Position numbers and translations under genes: made by a program. Below, piece after piece: positions 23,856 to 33,035 of a stretch of 36,593 nt of DNA. The notes below the pieces were generated by a model. It was not told the origin of the DNA, made no database searches, and was given only the letters and a program-made list of their open reading frames with translations. Origin of the DNA: an uncultured Eudoraea sp. (GTDB taxonomy: Bacteria; Bacteroidota; Bacteroidia; Flavobacteriales; Flavobacteriaceae). Positions within the stretch are counted from its first letter, which is position 1; each line of letters begins with the position of its first letter. The stretch is taken from positions 1 to 36,593 of the forward strand of contig NZ_CAMYIP010000118.1 of the NCBI RefSeq assembly GCF_947258525.1, in the 5' to 3' direction.

Positions 23856-24719
23856 TTAACTTTTATATATCGTGTGTTTACCATCCCTGGGAATTTTTCG
23901 TACACGCGTTCTGTTTCTTTTAGAAAACTCCATGATCCAATGTGTACCATCGGGTGCTATCAAGCCTGCCGCGGGAGCCCAGAATGTGTTGGATTGAAAA
24001 ATCGTGGTGATCTCTCCATCAGGGCTTATCTTCTTTACTTTGCCCGCTCCGTAAACTGCTACATAAAGATTCATTTCTTGATCTGACCAAAGACCAAATA
24101 TGTAGTGGCGATCTTCCACACCTCCGAATGAAATTCCGGATTCTTTTAGCGCATCTGAAACTACGGTTACGTCTCCTTCCAAAGTAACTTTTTTAATTTT
24201 TAAATGATCCACAACATAAAGGTTGTTATCATGTTTAGAATAATGCATCCAGCGGATATCGGTGAAAGTATGTTCTGTAACGGATAAGCGATCACCACTT
24301 GATGTTTGTTTTATCAACAATTCATGGTCACCGGTCTTTTCTGCCCAATAGGTACTATTCTCATTATCTCTTACCAAGGTGTTATCGTCGAGAAAACCCT
24401 CAACATCTTGAATGGTTTTTTCGAATATGCCATCGTTACCTAAACACCACACATAGTTACCCCACTTATCTGTGGCTTCCCCTTCATACCATTCATGTTC
24501 CCCGTAAAGATTATCTTCTTCATCTATATAGAGTTCATGCGTATGAACATTTTTGACGGCAATTGACAGCTCTCCATTATTTGAGATTTTCCAAACATGC
24601 GATAAGTCTGTGTAAAAGACATTGCCTTTACTGTCCATAACGATCCCGACACCAGGATGAGCCCCCAGATCAACTGAACTGAAGATAAGACAGAAGAAGA
24701 ATAAAACCAGTCTATTCAT
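23856..24719 (-). CDS. Secreted beta-propeller (SMP-30/NHL-like) protein
   Basis: 287 residues. A signal (LVLFFFCLIFSSVDLGAHP) is followed by repeated blade-like units: GIVMDSKGNVFYTDLSHVWKIS, LYIDEEDNLYGEHE, DNNLYVVDHLKIKKVTLEGD, MNLYVAVYGAGKVKKISPDGE and IAPDGTHWIMEFS. The pattern 'D.dGn.y..d....v.ki...G' fits NHL or SMP-30/gluconolactonase-type propellers. No catalytic Glu/Asp set could be assigned, so an enzyme role is uncertain. It is divergent from the GLPGLI operon across a 320-nt gap. Confidence 0.8.
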   Translation of the reverse strand: MNRLVLFFFCLIFSSVDLGAHPGVGIVMDSKGNVFYTDLSHVWKISNNGELSIAVKNVHTHELYIDEEDNLYGEHEWYEGEATDKWGNYVWCLGNDGIFEKTIQDVEGFLDDNTLVRDNENSTYWAEKTGDHELLIKQTSSGDRLSVTEHTFTDIRWMHYSKHDNNLYVVDHLKIKKVTLEGDVTVVSDALKESGISFGGVEDRHYIFGLWSDQEMNLYVAVYGAGKVKKISPDGEITTIFQSNTFWAPAAGLIAPDGTHWIMEFSKRNRTRVRKIPRDGKHTIYKS

Positions 24720-24760
24720 TAGGCGTCCTTTTTACCATACTAGTTTCAACGGCCACAGCC

Positions 24761-24778
24761 TGCCCATGACAACGGGCA
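24761..24778. repeat. Inverted repeat in the divergent intergenic region
   Basis: TGCCC and GGGCA flank an eight-base loop, followed by GGCCTACGGGCATGCAGG, another GC-rich piece. It resembles the other short GC-rich palindromes of the window. The rest of 24720-24970 shows nothing clear. Confidence 0.35.
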
Positions 24779-24980
24779 AACCGGCCTACGGGCATGCAGG
24801 TCTCAAAATACAAATTCCACCCCGTCCGTCAAAGTACTATTAGAAAAGTACATCGATTGAAATTCCAATTCCTATCAGTGAGACTTGGCGACTTGGATCC
24901 TGGCTGCCAATTGCTTGCAAAATAGCTTCAGCGGAAGGGTTTAATCAGCGCTAATTTCTGTTAATATTTTAATAACACAG

Positions 24981-25010
24981 TTAAAAATGTTTAAACATTT
25001 ACTATATTTG
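24981..25010 (+). promoter_or_regulatory. Bacteroidota-type promoter of the GLPGLI operon
   Basis: The -7 box TATATTTG (25003-25010) matches TAnnTTTG exactly. A -33-like TTA (24981-24983) lies 19 nt upstream, the normal spacing. The box overlaps a palindrome TGTTTAAACA (24989-24998) and a related TGTTAAACAA (25009-25018), which may be operator half-sites. It implies that the ATG at 24987 cannot be the real start. Confidence 0.7.
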
Positions 25011-25040
25011 TTAAACAATCATAACTATACCATTTCCCTT

Positions 25041-25865
25041 ATGAAAGCTATTCTCTTTAAATTCAGTTCTTTAGCCTTCCTATTACTTTTTTCCTTTATT
25101 CCGGCAGTTCAGGAATTCCAAGGACAGGCATTTTATGTTTCAAAATCCACCATGGAGCTCGGGAACTGGGGTGCCCGGCTTAGTGAAGCACAAAAAAAGC
25201 AAGTACAAGCCCGGCTTAAAAATCGGTTGGAAAAAACCTATGTTTTAAACTTCAATAAGGAGGAATCGTTTTTTGAGGAAGAGGATAAATTAGACGCTAT
25301 GTCCGGGGCTACGGATTCCTGGGGCAACAACTTTTCGCGGGGCGATCAATACAAAAATATAAAAGAAAATGCCCTGGTTCAAAGCCAGGAATTTTACGGC
25401 AAGTTATTTTTGGTTAAGGATGAACTGCAGCCCATTGCATGGAATATGGGTACCGAATCTAAACAGATCGGGCAATATTTGTGTTTTAAAGCATCGGCTT
25501 CAGTGCCTGCTACCGAATTGCAATGGTACGACTTTTCCTGGGGTGAGTTGAGATCCGCTACCTCAGATGATGCTGATTCTTCCGAACCTGAGATCCAAAT
25601 GACCAATATAGAAGCATGGTATACCCCTCAAATTCCGGTAGCACATGGCCCGGCAGAGTATTGGGGGCTTCCTGGTCTTATTTTGGAAGTAAGTGCAGGT
25701 AACACTACAATGCTATGCTCTAAAATTGTGATGAATCCTGATACAAAGCTAAAAATTGAGGCTCCTGATAAGGGAAAAGTCATAACAAGATCTTCTTACA
25801 AAGCGACAATTACTGACAAAATGCGCGAGATGAGAGACAACCGCGGCAGACGACGCAGCCGATAA
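25041..25865 (+). CDS. GLPGLI family protein
   Basis: 274 residues from MKAILFKFSSLAFLLLFSF. This start is chosen because the promoter's -7 box lies downstream of the alternative ATG at 24987 and because the signal peptide begins here. The family hallmark YWGLPGLILEVSAG is present near residue 210, preceded by AWYTPQIPVAHGP. The C-terminus is basic (REMRDNRGRRRSR). GLPGLI proteins are exported Bacteroidota proteins of unknown function; genes for them commonly precede a carboxypeptidase-regulatory-like outer-membrane barrel, as here (43 nt gap). It is slightly longer than usual in the middle. Both genes are likely transcribed from the promoter at 24981-25010. Confidence 0.92.
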   Translation: MKAILFKFSSLAFLLLFSFIPAVQEFQGQAFYVSKSTMELGNWGARLSEAQKKQVQARLKNRLEKTYVLNFNKEESFFEEEDKLDAMSGATDSWGNNFSRGDQYKNIKENALVQSQEFYGKLFLVKDELQPIAWNMGTESKQIGQYLCFKASASVPATELQWYDFSWGELRSATSDDADSSEPEIQMTNIEAWYTPQIPVAHGPAEYWGLPGLILEVSAGNTTMLCSKIVMNPDTKLKIEAPDKGKVITRSSYKATITDKMREMRDNRGRRRSR

Positions 25866-25908
25866 GTATAGTAAAATTTTTCACCCTTTACTTAGGTACT
25901 GAACATCC

Positions 25909-28623
25909 ATGAAACGCATTTGCTTTCTCCTATTATTTCTAACAGTCAGCATATCCTATGCTCAGATCACGCTTGAGGGTGTGGTCAAGGACAGCCTGAA
26001 TACGCCTTTGGAATTGGCGAATGTCATAGCCATTGATCAGGAATCAAGTGCATTGAAATCCTATGGTATTACCAATGCGCAAGGCCAATACAAACTGGAT
26101 TTGGGGAAAAATGGCAGCTATAAGATCCAGATCAGTTACGTGGGGATGAAAACCTTAGAAGATATCATAGCAACAGAAGAAAATAATATCCGTAAAGACT
26201 ATACCTTGAAACCGGATAATGTTCTGGAAGGCGTGGAGCTTGTTTATGAGATGCCTGTTGCTGTGAAAGGAGACACCCTGGTTTATAATGCAGACTCTTT
26301 TCAGGATGGGACAGAACGCAAGTTAGAGGATGTACTGGAAAATTTACCCGGAGTTGAGATCAATGAAGATGGCCAGGTTGAAGTGGAAGGCAAGGTCGTG
26401 AACAAGATCATGGTAAACGGCAAGGACTTTTTTGACGGGGATACCAAGTTGGCCACTAAAAATATACCCTCGAAAGCTGTCGATAAAATTCAGGTATTGC
26501 GTAATTACTCGGAAGTGGGCCAGTTAAGAAATGTGACCAATAACCAGGATAATGTGGCCATGAATATTAAGCTTAAGGAAGGAAAAGAAAGTTTTTGGTT
26601 TGGAAACGTCACTGCCGGGGGTGGTAACGCACCGGATGACGCGCTGTACTTGTTACAGCCTAAGCTGTTTTACTACAGTCCGAAATACAGCCTTAATTTT
26701 ATCGGCGATCTCAATAATACAGGGGAAGTCGCCCTGACCCGTCGTGATATACGAAATTTTGGCGGAGGTTTTCAGTCACCAAGCCGGAGCAGCGGAACTA
26801 ATATCAACCTGGGCGATAATAGTCTTGACTTTTTGACAACCCAAAGCAATGCCCTGGAGATCGAGAATAAACTGGCTTCAGGTAATTTTAGTTACTCACC
26901 GAGTCAGGCGCTGGACTTGAGCGGATTTCTTATTTACAACAGCAGTCGTATCCTTTCCAATGAATCGAGTTTTATACGCTATACAGATCCTGATCTGGGA
27001 ATTCCTGATGAAACTACAGATCAATCAAGCCTGGAACGTTCAGATCAGGGTTTGATGAAACTCAGTGCATCCTACCAGCCCAACTTTAATAACCAACTGG
27101 ATTATGATATCCTGGCCCGCGTTTCAAATGACCGACAGGATCAAAATGTGCTGTCTTCCGTAATAGGGAATACGCAGCAGCTGCAAGAAGTCACTCCTTA
27201 CAGCATTAATCAGAACATAAATTACTATTACACCCTGAATGAGAGAAATATTTTTGCTTTTGAAGCACAGCACTTGCTAAAGAATGAAGATCCTTTTTAC
27301 AGGGCGCTGCTGGCAAATGATCCCAATGGGGAAGATGCCTTTGATTCAACTGCCGAAGCCCTGGGATTGAATACGAATTCACCGACGTATGATCTAGGCC
27401 AAAACCGCCGGATAAAGTCGAATCAACTTGATGCCAAATTAGATTATTACAACATCCTCAATGCCAAGAGTAATATTAACCTTACCCTGGGGGTGATCCT
27501 CAGCAGGCAAGAATTCAATTCTAATATATTCCAGTTTTTAGCCGGGGGTGCACAAGTAGATCCAACACCTACAATCAACGAAGGCAGAGCCACCAACGAT
27601 ACAGAATATAGCTTCAGTGATCTATATGCGGGGTTGCATTACCGCTTGAAGTCAGGCAAGTTCACGATCACGCCTGGTTTTTCAGTGCATGCCTATGGGA
27701 ACAGGAATGTGCAGTTTGGAGAGACTTTTGAGGACAACTTTTTGCGATTTTTACCGGATTTCGAAACCCGAATTCAATTCAAAAAAAGTGAGGCCCTGAC
27801 GTTGAGATATGACATGCGCAATCAATTCACGGATGTGACACGATTGGCTGAAGGGCTCGTTCTAAATAATTTGAACAGCATCCAATTTGGAGAATCAGCA
27901 TTACAGAATGCCTTATCGCATAACATTAGTCTTTTCTATAGCAGTTTTAACCTCTTCAATTATACCAATGTTTTTGCACGTGCGGCATATTCGAATAATA
28001 TCGATCAGATACGCAGTTTGACCAATTTCGAGAATGTAATACGTACCAGCACCTTCTTTAATTCCAATTTTGCCGATGAAAACGTCAATGTTTTTGGGCG
28101 TATTCAGCGAACCTTTGGTAAGATCAGGGCCACATTAAATGCCAGTTTCAACTACAGCAAGATCAATCAGTTTATTCAAAGTGAACGCTCCTTAAATGAG
28201 GCGTACACGCAAACGTATACCCCCGGGCTTCGCACGAATTTTAAAATAGCACCCAATGTGACTTTCAGGTACAGATATAGCGTAACCAACAACAATCAGG
28301 GTGGGGGAGAGACCACTTTTGTGACCCAGGCACCCTCAATAGAGTTTGATGCCTATATCTGGAAAGCGGTGACATTCCGAACGAATTATACTTATACTCA
28401 ACAAGACCTAGGTAACGGGGATTCACAATCCTTCCAAAACCTGGATGCCTTTCTTACGTACAGGAAGGATAAGGATGCCAAATGGGAGTATGAGATCAAG
28501 GCTACAAACATTTTGGATATTGACGCCCAGGTCAGGAACAGGGCGAATAATGTATCCGTTTTCACTTCAGAGACTTTTATACAGCCCCAATTTGTGACTT
28601 TTAGGGTTGTTTATACACTTTGA
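25909..28623 (+). CDS. Outer-membrane beta-barrel protein with carboxypeptidase-regulatory-like domain
   Basis: 904 residues. A signal (ICFLLLFLTVSISYAQ) is followed by a CarboxypepD_reg-like domain (LEGVVKDSLNTPLELANV .. YGITNAQGQYKLDL .. ISYVGMKT). Next is a plug-like region (GDTLVYNADSF .. LEDVLENLPGVEINEDGQV .. IMVNGKDFFDGD), then a long barrel with many aromatic-ended strands, ending in TFRVVYTL. The last residues fit a C-terminal barrel strand. It resembles TonB-dependent receptors but is of the GLPGLI-associated type, and no partner SusD is present. It likely forms an outer-membrane system with the GLPGLI protein; cargo unknown. It converges with the next gene with about 60 nt between them and no clear terminator. 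Confidence 0.93.
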   Translation: MKRICFLLLFLTVSISYAQITLEGVVKDSLNTPLELANVIAIDQESSALKSYGITNAQGQYKLDLGKNGSYKIQISYVGMKTLEDIIATEENNIRKDYTLKPDNVLEGVELVYEMPVAVKGDTLVYNADSFQDGTERKLEDVLENLPGVEINEDGQVEVEGKVVNKIMVNGKDFFDGDTKLATKNIPSKAVDKIQVLRNYSEVGQLRNVTNNQDNVAMNIKLKEGKESFWFGNVTAGGGNAPDDALYLLQPKLFYYSPKYSLNFIGDLNNTGEVALTRRDIRNFGGGFQSPSRSSGTNINLGDNSLDFLTTQSNALEIENKLASGNFSYSPSQALDLSGFLIYNSSRILSNESSFIRYTDPDLGIPDETTDQSSLERSDQGLMKLSASYQPNFNNQLDYDILARVSNDRQDQNVLSSVIGNTQQLQEVTPYSINQNINYYYTLNERNIFAFEAQHLLKNEDPFYRALLANDPNGEDAFDSTAEALGLNTNSPTYDLGQNRRIKSNQLDAKLDYYNILNAKSNINLTLGVILSRQEFNSNIFQFLAGGAQVDPTPTINEGRATNDTEYSFSDLYAGLHYRLKSGKFTITPGFSVHAYGNRNVQFGETFEDNFLRFLPDFETRIQFKKSEALTLRYDMRNQFTDVTRLAEGLVLNNLNSIQFGESALQNALSHNISLFYSSFNLFNYTNVFARAAYSNNIDQIRSLTNFENVIRTSTFFNSNFADENVNVFGRIQRTFGKIRATLNASFNYSKINQFIQSERSLNEAYTQTYTPGLRTNFKIAPNVTFRYRYSVTNNNQGGGETTFVTQAPSIEFDAYIWKAVTFRTNYTYTQQDLGNGDSQSFQNLDAFLTYRKDKDAKWEYEIKATNILDIDAQVRNRANNVSVFTSETFIQPQFVTFRVVYTL

Positions 28624-28686
28624 TCCAAAGGTGTATTCTCAAAGGAATGTTCAAGTTGGTTTTCAGACTTGTTTGCGGCTCCAAAA

Positions 28687-29184
28687 TTATCTCATAAAGC
28701 TATATTCATTTCGCATTAGCCAGTCAGCTACATCATCAAATTTCACTTCCTTCCTTATCAGGAATTGTTTTGGTCCCAATATGTAGACATTCTTTATTAA
28801 TGCGCTCATATTATTGTCTTTGCCCTCATATTCGGTGGTAATTTTAACCACTTTATTCGGTAATACTTCCCTGCTTCTCACCCTGGTCTTGTTTATTAGC
28901 AACCCATCTTTGGAGATCTTGATCCTTCCCCTACTATTCGCATTGGGTTCATTTGGATACTTGTAAAGCAGTTGAACCTGGTATTCATTTTTACCTTTTT
29001 GCACAGTCACATTGGCTGGCATGGTAAAAGGCTTGTTAGTGCTGTAATCCATATAGGTAAGTGTGCCTTCCCATTCACCAGCGATCATGGTTAAGTCGTC
29101 CGGCGAAATGGTATTTTGAGCAAAACTGACATATGTGATCAGGAACATAAGGACAGGAAATATTTTACTAATAGCGTATTTCAT
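28687..29184 (-). CDS. Secreted lipocalin-like hypothetical protein
   Basis: 165 residues from MKYAISKIFPVLMFLITYVSFAQ; an earlier in-frame Met at 29211 would add nine residues before the signal. The mature protein is beta-rich, with AGEWEGTLTYMDYSTNKPF at the beginning, a pattern seen in lipocalin-like Bacteroidota proteins (GxWxGxL). Later strands include VVKITTEYEGKDNNM and FLIRKEVKF. It is probably downstream of the amidohydrolase gene in one transcript (39 nt gap). Ligand unknown. Confidence 0.68.
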   Translation of the reverse strand: MKYAISKIFPVLMFLITYVSFAQNTISPDDLTMIAGEWEGTLTYMDYSTNKPFTMPANVTVQKGKNEYQVQLLYKYPNEPNANSRGRIKISKDGLLINKTRVRSREVLPNKVVKITTEYEGKDNNMSALIKNVYILGPKQFLIRKEVKFDDVADWLMRNEYSFMR

Positions 29185-29223
29185 AGTTCTTTTTTTAAGT
29201 GCAAGTGTCATAAGTAAAAGGCG

Positions 29224-30543
29224 TCATTGCTTTATATTCAAAAATTTACCTTGCTTAACATATAGATTGATGGAATCAATATAGTCCCAATTATTTAATG
29301 GATTACCACTCAAAACTAAGAAGCTTGCTTCATACCCCTCCTTTAATTCACCTATTTTCCGGTCTGGATATATGGTCTGGGGGGTAGTTTCAGCAAGTAA
29401 CTTTAATGCGGTAAGTCGGTCAAAAGCCTCGAGCTTGTCTACTAAATAATTTGCTTCCAGTATACTGGTTTCGCCATCTTGGTCGGCACCCAGCGCTATG
29501 GATACACCCGCCTTATTGAGTCGCTTAAGCTCTTTGGTTAAAAACTGATTGACCGTTTCATATCGGAGGCTATCCAGTGAGGGGTTACCCCGATTGTCAT
29601 ACTTCACAGCATATACCTGTGCAAAATTAGCTGTTGGTATGATCACTATATTTCGATCTTTGGCTTTAGCGATGTCTTCATCTGTCAGACGGTACATGTC
29701 GACATCTGCTTTTCCATCCCAGCTGTAGCCGGGCAAATGGCCAAATCCATCTACACCTATGTTCAGGCCTACCCTGAAGTCATAGGCATTTTCCACATGG
29801 GCATACACTTTTAGGCCGGCCTCATGTGCCTTCTTCACCACTAAACGAGCGACATCTTCAGACAACCCGAAATTTCCCATTTGCTCTGCCTCTACGAGCG
29901 CTTCATGGCGTTCAGTGTTAATTAGATAGATCTTGATCAGATCGGGTTTTATGGTTAATATAGCATCCCATTTTTGTGCTACATCTTCAGTTGTGTCTAA
30001 GAACCAATAGGCATCATTTTCGGCCAGCCTGCTTTGTTTTATACGATCGCGCTGCGAGAACATTGCAGACCAGTGTAGATTGAGCGCAGATGTCTCATAG
30101 GCCAAATGCGGATGTCCCAAGGTTGATGTAAGTCCACCATTGGCGTATTTTACGTCGATAGTTTCTGGGCTCGAAAATCTGTCGCGTACTGAATCTGCTT
30201 TTGACGCATAATTGGTCAAGACCTGAACGTAATAGATCCCGTCCTGAACATATTTTTTCTCCAGGCTGTCAATCTTGGAAGGATCTGCAAGATTATGGGT
30301 GTGGGCATCTCCAAAAGGGGGAATGACATAATGTCGATCAAGTTGGATGGTACTATCCAAAGTGCCAGGGGGATTAAATGAGATCAAACCATTGATGACA
30401 TAAAAGGTTTTGGATTCAAACGTTTGCCCGTTGAACACCTGTCCTCCTTCAAACGCGACACCGTGTGAAGGGTCCTTTTTACAGGAAAGAGCCAGGACTA
30501 AACACATTAAGTATAAGGGAGTAAGAAATTTCAACTTGATCAT
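29224..30543 (-). CDS. Amidohydrolase family lipoprotein
   Basis: 439 residues from MIKLKFLTPLYLMCLVLALSC; the frame is open 38 codons further upstream, but the lipoprotein signal fixes this start. The metal-dependent hydrolase motifs are in order: HxH in GDAHTHN, a middle segment with KIYLINTERHE that may hold the Lys ligand, His in VYAHVENA, His in DGFGHLPGYSWDG, and Asp in ALGADQDGE. The C-terminal composite domain is also recognisable (IGELKEGYEASFLVLSGNPL). The substrate is unknown; relatives cleave dipeptides or cyclic amides. Cotranscription with the DUF1080 gene (137-nt gap) is possible. Confidence 0.9.
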   Translation of the reverse strand: MIKLKFLTPLYLMCLVLALSCKKDPSHGVAFEGGQVFNGQTFESKTFYVINGLISFNPPGTLDSTIQLDRHYVIPPFGDAHTHNLADPSKIDSLEKKYVQDGIYYVQVLTNYASKADSVRDRFSSPETIDVKYANGGLTSTLGHPHLAYETSALNLHWSAMFSQRDRIKQSRLAENDAYWFLDTTEDVAQKWDAILTIKPDLIKIYLINTERHEALVEAEQMGNFGLSEDVARLVVKKAHEAGLKVYAHVENAYDFRVGLNIGVDGFGHLPGYSWDGKADVDMYRLTDEDIAKAKDRNIVIIPTANFAQVYAVKYDNRGNPSLDSLRYETVNQFLTKELKRLNKAGVSIALGADQDGETSILEANYLVDKLEAFDRLTALKLLAETTPQTIYPDRKIGELKEGYEASFLVLSGNPLNNWDYIDSINLYVKQGKFLNIKQ

Positions 30544-30680
30544 GACTTTTCCTGGATTATGCCCAATGGGCTTATAGCCGATGCTACCTACCATAGCACC
30601 AAAAAAAACTTTTGCACTCGCAACAGGACTGGCTTTCAATTTTAGGACAACAAGCAACTGTGATCATCTTGATAATTGAA

Positions 30681-31544
30681 TTAGTCTTCAGAGAATTCCA
30701 TTGGCAATGCCTCAATAGGCCTTATTCTAATATCCTTATAAAATACTTCGGCGGATTCTGATTGCAATTCAATTTTCCCCTTAGTTAAGGGAACCTCTTT
30801 CCCTTCCTCCGTATAGTGGCGTGAATTGTGTAATATCATGGTTACGGTTCCATTAACCATGTGCACACTTGTCCCTTCAAAACAGTAAAGATCTATAGTG
30901 TTCCATTTGCCACTTGGTTTTTCAGCATCGGGCTGTTTTTTACAATTCCTGCCATTTTCACTCTGCTCACTAAAAGTTAAAAGTTCCGCATTAGGGTTAT
31001 AATAATAGGTGCTGTCCTTACCCATTTGTGCCCTTATATCAATTATTGTTCCTGCGACGCCCCAGAAATCTCCACAATCGCCTTCTTGAATTTGAAATTC
31101 CTGCGATTTTAGCCAGAACAGATCATTTTCTCCATGCGTTCCAATCCCATGATATAGAAGGCCGCTATCTCTTTTATCAGATGGTTCTCCTCTGGGATAC
31201 CATTTCTTATATCCCCATTTAAACTGAAGCTGCAGATGGTAGTTTTCAAATTCCCGCTTTGTAAAAACACCTCCCCAAACTTCTCCGGAAATGCGTAATA
31301 CAGCTTCACCATCCGGGTCGTCGATCGAAAATACCCCTAAGGAATCAGTGTTGTGTCCAATAGGTAGTTGCGATTCAATGTTTTCCCAGCTTACTTCAGG
31401 CCCAAAACGAGGGCCCAGGTAGGTATCCCATTGTTCCAGATCTTTCCCATCAAATAGATAGGTCCAATCTGGGGGTTTATTTTCTTCCTGCTTACACCCA
31501 AAGGCCGTTAGAATGCATATTAGGACAAGATATTTTGCGTTCAT
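30681..31544 (-). CDS. DUF1080 (3-keto-disaccharide hydrolase-like) lipoprotein
   Basis: 287 residues. A lipoprotein signal (YLVLICILTAFGC, then KQEEN) precedes the DUF1080 domain: WTYLFDGKDLEQWDTYLG is its typical start, then ENYHLQLQFKWGYKKW, DSGLLYHGIGTHGEND, the middle QEFQIQEGDCGDFWGV, and GKWNTIDLYCFEG. The end is LQSESAEVFYKDIRIRPI. Members are concanavalin-like lectin or glucanase folds, some of which hydrolyse 3-keto-glycosides. The 3-keto oxidoreductase normally paired with such enzymes is not adjacent, though a GMC dehydrogenase lies 20 kb away. Confidence 0.93.
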   Translation of the reverse strand: MNAKYLVLICILTAFGCKQEENKPPDWTYLFDGKDLEQWDTYLGPRFGPEVSWENIESQLPIGHNTDSLGVFSIDDPDGEAVLRISGEVWGGVFTKREFENYHLQLQFKWGYKKWYPRGEPSDKRDSGLLYHGIGTHGENDLFWLKSQEFQIQEGDCGDFWGVAGTIIDIRAQMGKDSTYYYNPNAELLTFSEQSENGRNCKKQPDAEKPSGKWNTIDLYCFEGTSVHMVNGTVTMILHNSRHYTEEGKEVPLTKGKIELQSESAEVFYKDIRIRPIEALPMEFSED

Positions 31545-31867
31545 AATTCGAAGATTTCACACCATTAGCATTAAAGCTACTTGTCACTCGTTACTGTCTA
31601 AGATACCATTTTATCCGATCGGGATTCTGGACGGATTTAGATTGTCATTTGTCGCCTGCCTGCGTGCCGTCGCCATCCGCGTGCCGCTGAAGCTTTAGCG
31701 GACCGCCGTCGGCAAAAGCCTATGGCGTCGGCCGAGGCGCAAGGCTTTGGCCGCCGGGCCGCCGGAGACCGCGTGTCTGATAGCGTATTGCTATTTAGTC
31801 AGGCAGGTTTACCATGCATAGCTTGGTTTTAGGTCTTGCTAGCGACGGGGTCTAACTTTATAGTTGA
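31545..31867. repeat. Intergenic region with a GC-rich palindrome-rich patch
   Basis: This 323-nt gap has a stretch (about 31650-31775) far richer in G and C than its surroundings. It contains CCGCTGAAGCTTTAGCGG (31684-31701), a near-perfect palindrome, and several GGCCGCC/GGCGTCGGC-type segments that can pair with one another. No open frame or RNA family was recognised. It may be an aggregate of the genome's GC-rich palindromes or a structured RNA. Confidence 0.4.
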
Positions 31868-32419
31868 TCACCCGGCTTTCGATTTAATTAAAGTTCTAAA
31901 AAATCGTACTAACCTATTTATTATTAAGCATGCTACCAATAATATGACCCCAATTATTATAGGTAATACACCTCCGAACGTGAATATCATCCCAAGTACG
32001 AATCCCATTAAATATTCAGGCAAATGAACGGGAATAAAAAAAGCCACAAGAATTGGAAATAAAATCAAGTATTTTAGGATACTTTCAAATTTAAATTCCC
32101 ATAATAAGGATATTAGAATACCAAATACCAGAGCTGCTATAAACCGTCTGAAGACGGCAGTTTCATTTTCCTGAAAATTTGATTTCAATTCGTCACTATT
32201 CTCTTGTCTTCGGTTTATTAGGGAAATAGCTATCCAAAATAATAAAGGAACAGTGAGCAGCCCCCACCAATTAGAGAATGCGGGGAGATCTTCTCTTGCA
32301 AGTAAATGGTGGCTAACAACCCCACCATTAAAATATTCCCAGAGAATACATGCAAAGGTCAAAATGAATGCACCTATTGTTGCTTGGATCCTATTATTGA
32401 TGACTGATTGTAATTTCAT
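31868..32419 (-). CDS. Hypothetical polytopic membrane protein
   Basis: Unrecognised 183-residue protein with five or six hydrophobic segments: ATIGAFILTFACILWEYF, WGLLTVPLLFWIAISLI, FIAALVFGILISLLWEF, YLILFPILVAFFIPV, then YLMGFVLGMIFTFGGV and IIIGVILLVACLII. A charged loop (NRRQENSDELKSNFQENE) lies between the second and third. The end is basic (RFFRTLIKSKAG). It has isolated promoter space on both sides and no operon partner. Confidence 0.7.
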   Translation of the reverse strand: MKLQSVINNRIQATIGAFILTFACILWEYFNGGVVSHHLLAREDLPAFSNWWGLLTVPLLFWIAISLINRRQENSDELKSNFQENETAVFRRFIAALVFGILISLLWEFKFESILKYLILFPILVAFFIPVHLPEYLMGFVLGMIFTFGGVLPIIIGVILLVACLIINRLVRFFRTLIKSKAG

Positions 32420-32604
32420 ATGTTTCTAGTTTCACGATAGTTTTTATTTTATGCTATAACACGCTTAGTTCAGATTCCCTTGTCACGAATGGTCTTGCAT
32501 ATGAGCTGTTTACATGGCTTATTTACATTGTAAGCCTTTCGTTATTTTGATTTTTCCATTTCGTTTATTCCTTTAGGTAGGGAAGCTATTACTACAATTC
32601 GAAA
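32420..32604. other. AT-rich spacer, no gene seen
   Basis: It separates the membrane protein and a VOC protein gene. The segment TTACATGGCTTATTTACATTG..GTAAGCC holds weak inverted repeats. No gene was found. Confidence 0.3.
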
Positions 32605-33030
32605 TTATTCTGAAAGGTTAAATTGCCATGAAATACCGTATTTGTCTTCACACCATCCGAATTTTTTACCAAAGCCGTAATCGCCTGAATCGTAGTTGTC
32701 AAGAGGTACCATGATCTGACCTCCATTTGAAGAAAGTTCTTCGAATAATGTTCGTATCTCATTTTCAGTGCTACAATCAACGAAAAGTGATACCCCTGGC
32801 GTAAATGACCAGGCGTGATTAAAATTACTTTCGGAAACCCTGTACTCTGTACCATTTAATGTAAATACTCCATATTTGATAAGCTCTGGTGTTCCACCAG
32901 CCTCTCCTTTTGCGTAATTGATTATGCTTTTGATCTCTGAATTCGGAAAGATTGACGTGTAAAATTGTATCGCTTCTTCAGCCTTTCCGCATTGATCACC
33001 TACAAATGTTAGAAATGTCGTTGTTTTCAT
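32605..33030 (-). CDS. VOC family protein, PhnB-like
   Basis: 141 residues, cytoplasmic. It belongs to the vicinal-oxygen-chelate superfamily, PhnB/3-demethylubiquinone-methyltransferase-like branch. It starts TFLTFVGDQCGKAEEAIQFY, a variant of the branch's usual 'L.F.G.aeeAi.fY', followed by FPNSEIKSI. Later features are YRVSESNFNHAWSFTPGVSL and DYGFGKKFGWCEDKYGISWQ, the typical end. Its role is unassigned; such proteins often bind small metabolites. It is 5 nt downstream of a second VOC gene, so the two form an operon. Confidence 0.9.
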   Translation of the reverse strand: MKTTTFLTFVGDQCGKAEEAIQFYTSIFPNSEIKSIINYAKGEAGGTPELIKYGVFTLNGTEYRVSESNFNHAWSFTPGVSLFVDCSTENEIRTLFEELSSNGGQIMVPLDNYDSGDYGFGKKFGWCEDKYGISWQFNLSE

Positions 33031-33035
33031 TTTTT

